NCBI RefSeq assembly: GCF_004137085.1
Contig: NZ_QYBC01000002.1
Coordinates: 186,001-250,000 of the forward strand
Length of the DNA: 64,000 bases
Source: Lichenibacterium ramalinae
GTDB taxonomy: Bacteria; Pseudomonadota; Alphaproteobacteria; Rhizobiales; Beijerinckiaceae
Direction: 5' to 3'
The position numbers and the translations under genes were made by a program. A model generated the notes under the pieces. It saw only the letters and a program-made list of their open reading frames with translations, had not been told where the DNA came from and did not search any database. Shown piece after piece: positions 19,724 to 27,480 of this stretch. Positions within the stretch are counted from its first letter, which is position 1. Each line of letters opens with the position of its first letter.

Positions 19724-20500
19724 TCAGATTTCCGCCATCAGCCGTTCGTGTTCGATCACGCCGGTGAGGTAGCCGTCACCGGCGAGTTCGAGCAGCTTGT
19801 CCCGATCGCGGACCTCGATGCGCCCGCGCCTGGCGCGGATCGCCCCCGTACCCTCGAGGACGTGGGTGGCGACGGTGACGCCGGGGCGGCGGACGCCCAG
19901 CATCGCCGACAGGAACTCGTGCGTCAGCGGGATCTCGTCCACGTCGACCCGGTCCGTCATCATCAACAGCCAGCGCGCCAGGCGGGCTTCGATGTCGAAG
20001 TTGACGTTGACGGAGGCGGTCTGCGAGACCTGGACGAACAGCGCCTGGATGTAGAGGCCGAGGGGCCGGAACAGGGACGGTCGCGCATGGATGGCGGCCC
20101 GCAGGGCGGCCGGGGCGATGGCGAGCGCGGTTCCGGCGACCTGGACAACGGAGGTATGGGGCGTCTGGTCCGTCCCGAGCACGACCGGGACGCCGACCAG
20201 CCCTTCCCGACCGATGACGCCGATCTCGATCCGGCCCTCCTCGGTGTTGGCGATGGTCGACACGATGCCGCTCTCGGGGAAGAGGACGGAGCGGATCGGC
20301 TGGTTCGACGCGATCAGCACCGATTGAAACGGCATGGCGACCGGCTCGAGCCTCGGCGCCAGCGCGGCGAAGTCGTCCGGAGACATGGCCGCCAGGAGGC
20401 GGTTGCGCGGGATCGGGGCTGAGGGCAAGGTCGCGGCCTCGTCGGGTGGTCTCACCCGCCGCTCGCGCGCCCCCTCCCGCCAGCGGGGTGGGGGCGGCAC
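19724..20500 (-). CDS. Crp/Fnr family transcriptional regulator
   Basis: Up to 258 aa. The N-terminal cyclic-nucleotide-binding-like barrel includes NRLLAAMSPDDFAALAPRLE and IRSVLFPESGIVSTIA. A dimer helix follows, then a C-terminal Crp-type helix-turn-helix (PLTHEFLSAMLGVRRPGVT). It lacks the FNR cysteine cluster and a recognisable cAMP-binding Arg-Ser loop, so the signal is unknown. The start is uncertain: an in-frame GTG near 20452 (reading V-R-P-P-D-E) gives a more usual length than the frame opening at 20500. Confidence 0.88.
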   Translation of the reverse strand: MPPPPRWREGARERRVRPPDEAATLPSAPIPRNRLLAAMSPDDFAALAPRLEPVAMPFQSVLIASNQPIRSVLFPESGIVSTIANTEEGRIEIGVIGREGLVGVPVVLGTDQTPHTSVVQVAGTALAIAPAALRAAIHARPSLFRPLGLYIQALFVQVSQTASVNVNFDIEARLARWLLMMTDRVDVDEIPLTHEFLSAMLGVRRPGVTVATHVLEGTGAIRARRGRIEVRDRDKLLELAGDGYLTGVIEHERLMAEI

Positions 20501-20626
20501 GCCCGGCAGGCCTGACGACAGCCGCCGCGTCGAGCACGGAGACGCTGCGGCTGCCCGAGCCAGGGTCGCCCGGGCTCCGTCCGGGAACCCGGGCGTTTCA
20601 TCGATGGATCCGGGCGCCGCGTGCCG

Positions 20627-20878
20627 CTACTGGCCCTTGCCGGCGTCGAAGGCCTTGGCGCATTTCGGGCTGAGCTGCGCGTGATGCGTCTTCATGCAGG
20701 CCTTCACCTTGTCCTCGTTGTCGGTGACGTCGGAGCAGAGCTTCTGCACGTCGGCATAGCAATCGTGCTCGGCCTGGGCGCGCATCCTTTCCTTGTCGGA
20801 CATGGGGCCCGCCGCCAAGGCCGGTGCGGCGGCGGTCAGCACCATGGCGGCGCAGAAGGCGAGTTTGGTCAGCTTCAT
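20627..20878 (-). CDS. Small secreted cysteine-rich protein (83 aa)
   Basis: A signal peptide (MKLTKLAFCAAMVLTAAAPALAAG) is followed by a mature domain of about 60 residues with four Cys: DCYADVQKLCSDV, VKACMKTHHAQLSPKCAKAF. The spacing resembles the cysteine-rich (GLG1-like) repeat found in periplasmic proteins of Rhizobiales. Two disulfides are likely. Function is unknown. The frame extends upstream to 21088 without coding character, and the ATG at 20878 is the only start that exposes the signal peptide. Confidence 0.8.
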   Translation of the reverse strand: MKLTKLAFCAAMVLTAAAPALAAGPMSDKERMRAQAEHDCYADVQKLCSDVTDNEDKVKACMKTHHAQLSPKCAKAFDAGKGQ

Positions 20879-21153
20879 GTGTGGATCTCGGTGCTGGTTG
20901 CGGGCGAGTGGCCGCCCCCCATGGCCCGCGACAACGGACGAGCGGGCATTTGGGTCGGCGAACGCCGCCGCAAGTCGCACGAAGGATGTGAGGGCCGCAT
21001 GAACGGCGCCACCCGACGGGCGCATCGCGCCCTGCCCCACCGGTCCGGCGGCGCACGACACCGAGCCGGCACGGCACCTCCAGTGCATCCGTGGAAGCGC
21101 CGTGCCCGGCCAGCCGCTGCGTCACGACCGGCTCGCGGCTTCAACGGCGGCGG

Positions 21154-21378
21154 TCAAAGGCCGGTTCGGTGGGCCGGCGGGTCCGTGTCCCGCGCCCGGA
21201 TCACGCTGCGACAAGCGTCGGCCGTCGCCTCGTAGGCGGCGAAGGCCGCCAGGAACCGGCGGTCCGCGTCACGCTTGGCGTCGAAGGCCGCGAGGAGGTC
21301 CTGCCGCGCCCTGTCCAGCGCCGGGCGCGACGCGGCCGGGGCGCCGGCCACGGTCGGGACCTCCGGAGGCCGCGTCAT
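21154..21378 (-). CDS. Hypothetical protein (74 aa)
   Basis: Unrecognised. It starts MTRPPEVPTV, and from about residue 20 it forms a probable Ala/Arg/Asp-rich helix (DRARQDLLAAFDAKRDADRRFLAAFAAY). The end is probably disordered. The Shine-Dalgarno GAGG is about 14 nt away, so the start is doubtful. It could be a spurious ORF in this GC-rich strand. The helical periodicity is the only support. Confidence 0.4.
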   Translation of the reverse strand: MTRPPEVPTVAGAPAASRPALDRARQDLLAAFDAKRDADRRFLAAFAAYEATADACRSVIRARDTDPPAHRTGL

Positions 21379-21397
21379 GGCGCGCTGCCGACGGGCC

Positions 21398-21637
21398 TCA
21401 GCGCCCACGGCGGCCACCCTGGCCCACGCCGCGCGCCACGCCCGCGCAGCTGAACTGCCACGAATAGCCGCCACGCTGCGTTCGCCCCTGGCGAAGGTCG
21501 TCGCAGGCTTCGGCCGAGCCCCGCTCCAGCAGGGGCGATTGATGCATCTGGCTGTCCGCCAGCGCCGTCGCCGGCACCAAGGCCAGAAGCGCCGGCACGG
21601 CGAGCGCCGGAGCGAGGATTGCGCCCGTTCGCGTCAT
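21398..21637 (-). CDS. Small putative secreted protein (79 aa)
   Basis: The N-terminus MTRTGAILAPALAVPALLALVPATALADS is a good signal peptide with an Ala-x-Ala site. The mature part is short, with two Cys (EACDDLR, QFSCAG), and ends in a Gly/Arg tail. Part of a GGAG-containing purine tract (GAGGGAGA) lies about 11 nt upstream of the ATG at 21637. Function is unknown. It is the third small exported protein on this strand within 1.7 kb. The Arg/Gly tail makes the 3' end suspect. Confidence 0.5.
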   Translation of the reverse strand: MTRTGAILAPALAVPALLALVPATALADSQMHQSPLLERGSAEACDDLRQGRTQRGGYSWQFSCAGVARGVGQGGRRGR

Positions 21638-21942
21638 GGGTTGCCGTCTCCCTCGCCCATCAACCCGGCCCAGCCGTCGGCGGATCCGCCGGCCGGGCCG
21701 GATCCGTCGGCGTGGGGCCGGCGCCGCCGCCGTCCCGGGGCAAGCCGGCGCGGCTGGATGGAGATCGCGGCATCCGCTTGGGATCCGGTCCTGTGTCGTG
21801 GCGCTCAGCCTGGGGCTGGTCGCCCCGGCGAGAGAAGGGTTGCCCGCGCTCTTCACCGCCACGGCCCGCGACACCGATAGCCGCGTCCGTGGCGGGACAG
21901 GCAGGCGGGGGCACGGTCCGGCGACGGCCGGGGCGCCCCGCG
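21638..21942. other. Intergenic region without a supported gene
   Basis: 305 nt between two minus-strand small secreted-protein genes. No coding ORF or convincing hairpin was found. Confidence 0.4.
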
Positions 21943-22281
21943 TCACTCGACGCAGAGCACGGCCGTCTGGTTGAAGAAGCACGTCTTGTCGTCCACCTCG
22001 CTCGACGTGACGACCTGCCCGTAGTTCGTGAAACCGCTGCGGCTCCGCCGGGTCGGCGCCATGACGCCGGGAAGGCGGGCGCTCATCACCGACCGTCGCA
22101 CCAGCACGGTCCCGCCCGCGCCGACCGACACCGTGGTGACGCCCCTCGCGCTGGCGACCGTGCAGGCCACGTCGTCGAGGACGGTGGTGCCGAGGACGGT
22201 CATGTTGCAGGTCGCCGCCAATGCCGGCCCGGCGAGGCCGGACAGGACGATGGCGAGGGCGGCGCTTCGGATCGTCGGCAT
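21943..22281 (-). CDS. Putative secreted protein (112 aa)
   Basis: A signal peptide at the start (MPTIRSAALAIVLSGLAGPALAA) is followed by a beta-rich domain. It has four Cys, arranged CNMTVLG, VACTVA and, near the end, TCFFNQTAVLCVE, which suggests one or two disulfides. It is periplasmic or extracellular by inference. No family is recognised. The start at 22281 is chosen because the 12 upstream codons add no plausible sequence. It lies downstream of the Ohr gene on the same strand, 157 nt away. Confidence 0.65.
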   Translation of the reverse strand: MPTIRSAALAIVLSGLAGPALAATCNMTVLGTTVLDDVACTVASARGVTTVSVGAGGTVLVRRSVMSARLPGVMAPTRRSRSGFTNYGQVVTSSEVDDKTCFFNQTAVLCVE

Positions 22282-22438
22282 CGTGTGGGTCACCTTCGGG
22301 CTGCGGTGGCACGCCAACGCGCCGACCGGCGGCGGGGTTCGTCGCGGCCGGACACGCCGCCGGCCGGGACGCCATCGTGGACGGCGCCGTCCAGCGCCTG
22401 CCGCCAGGCTCGCCGGTGCCGGACGGGCCGGAGACGGA

Positions 22439-22870
22439 TCAGGCGCGCGTCGTGGTCTTCACGTCGACGTTGGGCCGGATGGCATTGGAATAGGGGCAGA
22501 TGCCGTGTGTCGCCTCGACCAGCGTGGCGGCGTCGGACGAGTCGAGCCCCGGCAGGTAGACGTCGAGGTCGGCCGTGATGCCGAAGCCGCCCTCCGAACG
22601 CGGCCCGATGCCGACCGTGGCGGTGACGGTCGTGCCGTCCGGCACCTTGATGCTGGTCTGTTGCTGGGCGACCCGCATGGCGCCGAGGAAACAGGCGGAA
22701 TAGCCGAGCGCGAAGAGCTTCTCGGGGTTGGCGCCGTCGCCGCCGGGGCCGCCGAGTTCCTTCGGCAGGGTGAGGTCGAGGGCCATCGTGCCGTCGGTCA
22801 GAACCGTCCTGCCGTCGCGGCCGCCGCCACTCGCCGTCGCCGTCGTCCTGTATTTCGCATCCACGGACAT
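22439..22870 (-). CDS. Ohr/OsmC family organic hydroperoxide reductase (copy 1)
   Basis: 143-aa thiol peroxidase of the Ohr subfamily. The two reactive cysteines are in GYSACFLGAM (about residue 60) and GICPYSNAI (about 124). The Arg/Glu helpers are in the preceding LPKELGGPGG segment. It reduces organic hydroperoxides, with lipoylated proteins as the usual electron donor in this family. The start at 22870 gives MSVDAKYRTTATA, as in other Ohr proteins. It has a 125-nt leader behind a promoter that overlaps a palindrome shared with the divergent TetR gene, rather than the usual MarR-type OhrR. Confidence 0.93.
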   Translation of the reverse strand: MSVDAKYRTTATASGGGRDGRTVLTDGTMALDLTLPKELGGPGGDGANPEKLFALGYSACFLGAMRVAQQQTSIKVPDGTTVTATVGIGPRSEGGFGITADLDVYLPGLDSSDAATLVEATHGICPYSNAIRPNVDVKTTTRA

Positions 22871-22973
22871 GTGATCACTCCAAAGCTGCGGTGATGCGGC
22901 CGGGTGCCCGCCGGGCCGCCTGACCGGATGACCGGGGGCACCGGCTCCGTCCTGCGGCTCGGTCGCCCACGCC

Positions 22974-23023
22974 TTGACAGGGACCGCAGCCATCCTACTA
23001 GTAGGTAGGCAAGCTAGCGTCAA
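22974..23023. promoter_or_regulatory. Back-to-back promoters sharing one TetR-type operator
   Basis: Plus strand: TTGACA at 22974-22979, 16 nt, then TACTAG at 22996-23001, directed at the TetR gene. Minus strand: TTGACG at 23023-23018, 17 nt, then TAGTAG at 23000-22995, directed at ohr. The perfect 12-bp palindrome CCTACTAGTAGG at 22994-23005 covers both -10 boxes. A protein bound there would block both transcripts. Confidence 0.7.
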
Positions 23024-23147
23024 GCGACGCAGACGGCGACGGGCCGGACGGGACGTCCGGTCGCGCCGGACGATTTGATCCGCGGGCGCGGATGTGGTCG
23101 CAAGGGACGGCGGGGGAACGGGCTCGGGGCTTGCGGTGGACGGCGGC

Positions 23148-23741
23148 ATGGACAGGGACGGCACCAGGACGGACACCGGCACCACCGGCCGCATCGTCGA
23201 CGCAGCGCGGCAACTCATCACGCTGCGAGGCTACAACGGTTTCAGCTTCGCCGACGTGGCCGACGCCGTGGGGATCCGCAAGGCCAGCGTGCACCACCAC
23301 TTCCCCGCCAAGGCCGACCTGGCCGTGGCGGTGGTCGAGCAGTCCCGGTCGACGATCGGCGCGCGCGCCCTGGAGTTCGAGTCCGGCGCCGTGGGAGCGC
23401 TCGCGGCGCTGCACGGCTACACCGCGTTCTGGGAGCGCTGCATCGCCGACGGCAGCGCCTCGTTCTGCCTGGCGGCCGTGCTGGCCGCCGAGGCCCCGAG
23501 CCTGCCGCCGGCCGTGACGGCCGCCGTCCGCGCCCATTTCGTCGACCTCATGGCCTGGCTCACCGCCGTCCTGTCCCTGGGCCGTCGCCAGGGCGCCTTC
23601 GCCTTCGCCGACGCGCCCGAGGACGAGGCCGAACGGTTCATGGCGGCCGTCTACGGCGCCATGCTGAGCGCCCGCGTCTTCGACGACCCCGCGCGATTCC
23701 AGCGCATGGTCCGCGCCTTCGTGCGACGCCTCGTCCCGTGA
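23148..23741 (+). CDS. TetR/AcrR family transcriptional regulator
   Basis: About 197 aa. The N-terminal helix-turn-helix is TGRIVDAARQLITLRGYNGFSFADVADAVGIRKASVHHHFPAKADL (continuing in frame), the standard TetR pattern with HHF in the recognition helix. The C-terminal ligand domain contains one Cys (SASFCLAAVLAAE). The position of that Cys could allow redox or electrophile sensing, as in NemR-like repressors, but this is inference. It is transcribed divergently from ohr and probably controls it and itself. The start at 23148 is chosen over 23094 because the extra residues are low-complexity. Confidence 0.9.
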   Translation: MDRDGTRTDTGTTGRIVDAARQLITLRGYNGFSFADVADAVGIRKASVHHHFPAKADLAVAVVEQSRSTIGARALEFESGAVGALAALHGYTAFWERCIADGSASFCLAAVLAAEAPSLPPAVTAAVRAHFVDLMAWLTAVLSLGRRQGAFAFADAPEDEAERFMAAVYGAMLSARVFDDPARFQRMVRAFVRRLVP

Positions 23742-23947
23742 CGGCGACGTCGGCGCGGCGGCGTCGACGCGGCGGCCCGGGCCGGCACGCCCGTCAGCAC
23801 CCCGCCCTGCGTCCCACGGCCCGCAGCCGGACCAGCGCTCCGCACACCCGGGCCTCCCTGGTCCTGGACGCCCGCGCGCTCGGCCCCGAGTTTCGGGCCG
23901 GAAGTCCCCTCAGCGCGGCGCCTGTCGCGGCGCCGGCGCCGCGACGG

Positions 23948-24694
23948 TCAGCGCAGGCCGCCACCCACGATGATTCTTTCGCCCGTCACCCAGCCGGCAT
24001 CGTCCGTCGCCAGGAAGACGGCGGCCTTTGCGATGTCGTCCGGCTGGCCGGGGCGTCCGAGCGGCGTCTGCGCGACGAGCGCGCGTTCGAAATCCGAATC
24101 GGCGAAGCCGGCGCTCTGCGTGCCCTCGGTCTGCACGATGCCGGGGTTGATCGCGTTGACGCGGATCTTGCGGGGCCCGAGTTCGCGCGCCAGCACGCCC
24201 GTGATGGCGTCGACCGCGCCCTTCGTGCCGGAATAGACCGCCGACATGGGCGGCGTCAGGCTGGTGACGCCCGAGCCGATGTTGATGATCGCCCCGCCCT
24301 CCCCGATGTGGGCGACCGCGGCCTGGGTGACGAGCAGCAGCCCGAGCACGTTCACGTCGAACATGGCGTGGAACTGTTCGACCGACACGGCCTCGATCGG
24401 CGAGAAGGCGTAGACGCCCGAATTGTTGACCAGGATGTCGAGGCGGCCGAAGGCCGCCACGGCGGCGTCGACGATGCCCTTCGCCTCGGCGGGCTTCGAC
24501 ACGTCGCCGCCGACCGCGACCGCCCGGCCGCCCGCCGCCTCGATGGCGGCCACCACGGCCTCGGCGCCGGCGCGGCTCGACGCGTAATTGACCGCGACGG
24601 CGGCGCCCTCGGCGGCGAGCGCCTTGGCGATGGCGGCGCCGATCCCCTTGGACGCGCCCGTGACGACCGCCACCTTGCCTGCGAGCTTGCTCAT
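23948..24694 (-). CDS. SDR family oxidoreductase
   Basis: 248-aa classical short-chain dehydrogenase/reductase. The cofactor motif is TGASKGIG at residues 12-19. NNSGVY follows, then the catalytic Ser in INIGSG, YSGTK with Tyr and Lys (YxxxK), and the family NPGIVQTEGT. The C-terminus ends WVTGERIIVGGGLR. NADP preference is suggested by the basic/Ser residues after strand 2 (NYASSRAGA). The start at 24694 has GGAGAGGG upstream. It is divergent from an ArsR-type regulator that very probably represses it. The substrate is unknown. Confidence 0.93.
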   Translation of the reverse strand: MSKLAGKVAVVTGASKGIGAAIAKALAAEGAAVAVNYASSRAGAEAVVAAIEAAGGRAVAVGGDVSKPAEAKGIVDAAVAAFGRLDILVNNSGVYAFSPIEAVSVEQFHAMFDVNVLGLLLVTQAAVAHIGEGGAIINIGSGVTSLTPPMSAVYSGTKGAVDAITGVLARELGPRKIRVNAINPGIVQTEGTQSAGFADSDFERALVAQTPLGRPGQPDDIAKAAVFLATDDAGWVTGERIIVGGGLR

Positions 24695-24744
24695 GGACCC
24701 TCTCCGGAAGTGCCGCCGAGCCGTGGAGCCGGACGCGGCAGTTT

Positions 24745-24777
24745 GTTCGATAGTTCCGGAAACTAGAACTATTGAAC
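24745..24777. promoter_or_regulatory. ArsR-type operator between SDR and regulator genes
   Basis: Imperfect inverted repeat: GTTCGATAGTTC (24745-24756), 9-nt spacer, GAACTATTGAAC (24766-24777). The arms match at 11 of 12 positions. It is AT-rich against a very GC-rich background and centred in the 112-nt divergent gap. Confidence 0.8.
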
Positions 24778-24806
24778 GCCCTGTCAAGCGGCCTTATGGT
24801 GCCGCC

Positions 24807-25142
24807 ATGCGGTCCCTCGCTCATCCCGCCCTCCACGACATCACGCTGGCCGGCATCCTCCACGCGCTGTCGGACGAGACGCGGGTCGCCATCTTCGCCG
24901 GCATCGCGGGTTCGGCCTGCGCGCAGCGCTGCGCCGCCTACGCGACCGTCAGCGAGAAGCCCGTCCCGAAATCGACGCTGTCGCAGCATTTCAAGGCCCT
25001 GCGCGAAGCCGGGCTGATCCGCAGCGAGCGCCAGGGCGTCGCCATGCACAACACGTCCCGCTGCGCCGAGATCGAGACCCGCTTTCCCGGCCTGATCCCG
25101 GCGATCATCGGGGCCTATCTGGCGGAAGCGGAGTCGCGCTGA
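24807..25142 (+). CDS. ArsR/SmtB-type helix-turn-helix regulator
   Basis: 111-aa winged-helix repressor. DITLAGILHALSDETRVAIFAGIAG is followed by the recognition helix PKSTLSQHFKALREAGLIRSERQGVAMHNT. Two Cys lie close together (SACAQRCAAYA), and a third is in SRCAEIETR. They could sense oxidants or metals, which is inference. The start at 24807 is the normal family N-terminus, and the longer frame upstream is a shadow of the SDR gene. It is divergent from the SDR gene across a palindromic operator. The second Ohr gene is 90 nt downstream on the same strand. Confidence 0.9.
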   Translation: MRSLAHPALHDITLAGILHALSDETRVAIFAGIAGSACAQRCAAYATVSEKPVPKSTLSQHFKALREAGLIRSERQGVAMHNTSRCAEIETRFPGLIPAIIGAYLAEAESR

Positions 25143-25232
25143 GCGGGCGGGACGGAGCCGGTCGGGAGATGCCGAGCCCCGGCGCGCCCACCGCGGCAGG
25201 AGCGGCCCCGCGTCGACACAGGGAGAAGCGGA

Positions 25233-25655
25233 ATGGATATCCTCTACACGGCGAGCGCGACGGCGGTCGGCGGCCGCCAGGGCCGCATCCGGTCGTTGGA
25301 CGGGGTGCTCGACCACGCCCTCGCCCACCCCAAGGAACTCGGCGGCCCGGGCGGCGAGGCCACGAACCCGGAGCAGCTCTTCGCGGCGGGCTATGCCGCC
25401 TGTTTCGAGAATGCCCTGCTGCGCGTCGCGCGCGAGCGGAAGGCGCCGATCCAGGCCTCCTCCGTCACCGCCCATGTCGGCATCGGGCGCGGGGCGGACG
25501 GCTTCTTCCGTCTCCGGGCGACCCTGGAGGTTTCGGTGCCGGGCCGCGACAGGAGCGAGGTCGAGGACCTGGCCCGCATCGCCCATGAGGAGGTGTGCCC
25601 CTATTCGCGGGCCACGCGCGGCAACATGGACGTCGAGATCCGCGTCGTGCCCTGA
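25233..25655 (+). CDS. Ohr/OsmC family organic hydroperoxide reductase-like protein (copy 2)
   Basis: 140 aa, a paralogue of the Ohr at 22439-22870. The peroxidatic Cys is in GYAACFENALL and the resolving Cys in EEVCPYSRAT. The KELGGPGGEATNPEQLFAAGYAACF block is shared with copy 1. It differs at the N-terminus (MDILYTASATAVGGRQGRI), and the sequence after the first Cys diverges (RVARERKAPIQASS). An upstream AGGGAGAAGCGGA serves as ribosome site. It follows the ArsR-type regulator, so it may be co-expressed with it. Confidence 0.92.
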   Translation: MDILYTASATAVGGRQGRIRSLDGVLDHALAHPKELGGPGGEATNPEQLFAAGYAACFENALLRVARERKAPIQASSVTAHVGIGRGADGFFRLRATLEVSVPGRDRSEVEDLARIAHEEVCPYSRATRGNMDVEIRVVP

Positions 25656-26146
25656 AAGGGCCGGTCCGGCGGCGCGGCGCCCGGAAGCGGCGGGCCGGAC
25701 GGGAACACGTCAGCCGAGGATGCGCCCCGTCATGTAGAGGACGAGGATCTTCAATTCCGAAGCGATTTCCCGGAGTGCTCTAGCGACGCGCATCTTCGAC
25801 GTTCCAAGGTGTCCCGCAGGTGATCTAGGCCCCTTGATCGCCCGTGATGAGGCCCTCGCTCGGATTGTGCGGCGGTGTGACACGGATAGGACTCCCCGGG
25901 CGCCGGCACCTGGACGGCGCCCAGCTGCTTCCCCGGCGTCACACGCGCCGGTCGATCAGCGGCGAGCGGCGGCGTGCCGGATGCCACGAGGGTCGACAGC
26001 CGGGTCGATACCGGGAAGCGCCCGGCCGGGGGTGACGTCGGGACCTCGGCCGATCGCCGCGCGCGGGCTCCGGTTGCGTCAGTTTCGAGCGGTCGCGGCA
26101 ACGCGCGATTCACCTTTCGGTGAGGAGCACGGCGGATGCTGTGGAC
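25656..26146. other. Sparse intergenic region with a possible 27-codon ORF
   Basis: 491 nt without a normal gene. The only coding-like item is a short minus-strand ORF at 25710-25793, listed separately. Longer frames across the region have shadow-type composition. Confidence 0.4.
25710..25793 (-). CDS. Possible 27-aa peptide or repeat-derived ORF
   Basis: ATG at 25793 and TGA at 25710 encode a peptide that starts MRVARALREIASEL and ends VLYMTGRILG: a basic amphipathic start, then a hydrophobic helix. The DNA around its start (CTAGAGCACT on the minus strand) resembles the CTAGAACACT end of the dispersed repeat at 13424-13435. It may therefore be part of a repeat family rather than a gene. No clear ribosome site is present. 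Confidence 0.3.
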   Translation of the reverse strand: MRVARALREIASELKILVLYMTGRILG

Positions 26147-26332
26147 ATGTCTCCTCAGATGCTCCCCATCGCAGCCTCGGCCGAGGCCTTGCTCGACAAG
26201 GCGAGGCGGTGCCGTCGCCTCGCCCGGCAGTCCACGGACGAGCGCGCCGCGTCGGCGCTCATGGCGCTGGCGCGGGAGAGCGAGGGGCGGGCCGCGGAAC
26301 TGGCGGCCGTGCTGCGGCGGGCCGTCGCGTAA
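26147..26332 (+). CDS. Small hypothetical protein (61 aa)
   Basis: Starts MSPQMLPIAASAEALLDKARRC and is helical throughout, rich in Ala, Arg and Glu (RLARQSTDERAASALMALARES). A GAGGAG lies 19 nt upstream of this ATG. An in-frame GTG at 26141 may be the real start. The alternation of charged and Ala residues looks like a real helical protein. Function is unknown. Confidence 0.55.
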   Translation: MSPQMLPIAASAEALLDKARRCRRLARQSTDERAASALMALARESEGRAAELAAVLRRAVA

Positions 26333-26533
26333 GGCGCCGTCGCGTTCATTGCGACCCAAGAGCCGGGGCGCATCCGACGACGGCGAAAGCCTTCCAGCTG
26401 TCCGGCCCAGGCATCTGCCGCATCAATCCCGTTCGCCCGACCCCGCCAGCCGGACCGCAGTCTCGCCGGCGCGTCCTCGCTTCGTGCGGATCCGCTCCTG
26501 CTTCCCATCGGGAGCCGTCTCACCGGCGCGTCG

Positions 26534-26770
26534 TCACGCCCCCGGCGCCACGCTCGCGGACCGTGCGGCCTGCCGCGCCGCGATGCTGGCCGACCGGCAG
26601 AGGGCGTCGGCGCGTTTCAACGCTTGGCGCGCCTGGGAACGCCGGCGCCGGTATTCCATGTCCGACATGCGCGAGCGCACATCGTCGGGCATCGAAACCC
26701 AGACGGTGTAGCGCTTCGAGGCCTCGGACAGATCCTGTTTCGCCTTGGTCCAATCGCTGTGCCGTTCCAT
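26534..26770 (-). CDS. Small hypothetical protein (78 aa)
   Basis: ATG at 26770 gives MERHSDWTKAKQDLSEASKRY, then a WVSMPDDVRSRMSDMEYRRRR segment and a second basic helix (QARQALKRADALCRS). It is predicted soluble, helical and strongly charged. The frame upstream to 27055 is Arg/Pro-rich and not coding-like. No family is recognised. Residue composition differs clearly from the shadow frames around it. Confidence 0.55.
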   Translation of the reverse strand: MERHSDWTKAKQDLSEASKRYTVWVSMPDDVRSRMSDMEYRRRRSQARQALKRADALCRSASIAARQAARSASVAPGA

Positions 26771-27480
26771 GTCACGTCGTCCCGCGCTCGCCTGCCTGCC
26801 CCTGTCGGGAGCAGGATCGGTGCCGGGGATCTCGCCGCATGTCCGGAGCCTCGCCCATCCGATGATGGCGTGGCGCGTCCGGGTGATGGGTCGGTCGCCT
26901 GGAGGATCGTCCCCGTGCCTGTCGGTCTTCGATCGAAGCGAACGGCGGGCCGGGGTGGCGCCGAGATCGCCGGGCAGGCGGACCGGGCCGCTACCGCTTC
27001 CTTCACCATGTCGGGAAGCGCCGGCAGGAGGAGCGCCGGATTCATGAGAATCCAACTAAATTCTGATGGGCTGTTCCTCGGTGGGGTGCCCTCCACCGGC
27101 CACGGCCCCGTCGGAGCATCCGCCAAGAAGACCGGCGGGGTCGTGGTTCAACCGTCACCGCTCCCCCGCGCTGACGATCCGTTGTAGCACCGCCGCCGCA
27201 TTCGGGATCAAGGGTCCGCCAGGGCGTCGCGAGGCGATCATGGCGGGGCGTGGCGGATCCGCCACCCTGGCGCGTGTCGCGTGATCGCCGGCGGGCTCGC
27301 CCGAGGTCGATGGCAGCCTTCGGCGTGGGTCGCCGTTCCCGGCGCTCAGGCGGAGGCCGTGGGGCGACGCGGGACGGACGCTGACCGCACCAGCGAGCAC
27401 GCCTGCCATGTCGCAGCCCGGGTGCACAAAGCATCGGCGGTCGCCGACAATGCCCTTCCACGTTCGATGAGGATGGGGCG
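26771..27480. other. Intergenic region without a supported gene
   Basis: 710 nt between a minus-strand small gene and the DUF1330 gene. Several open frames cross it, but all have Arg/Pro/Gly-rich shadow composition. The 27040-27065 part is locally AT-rich (CAACTAAATTCTGATGG). I see no RNA gene or repeat. Confidence 0.4.
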
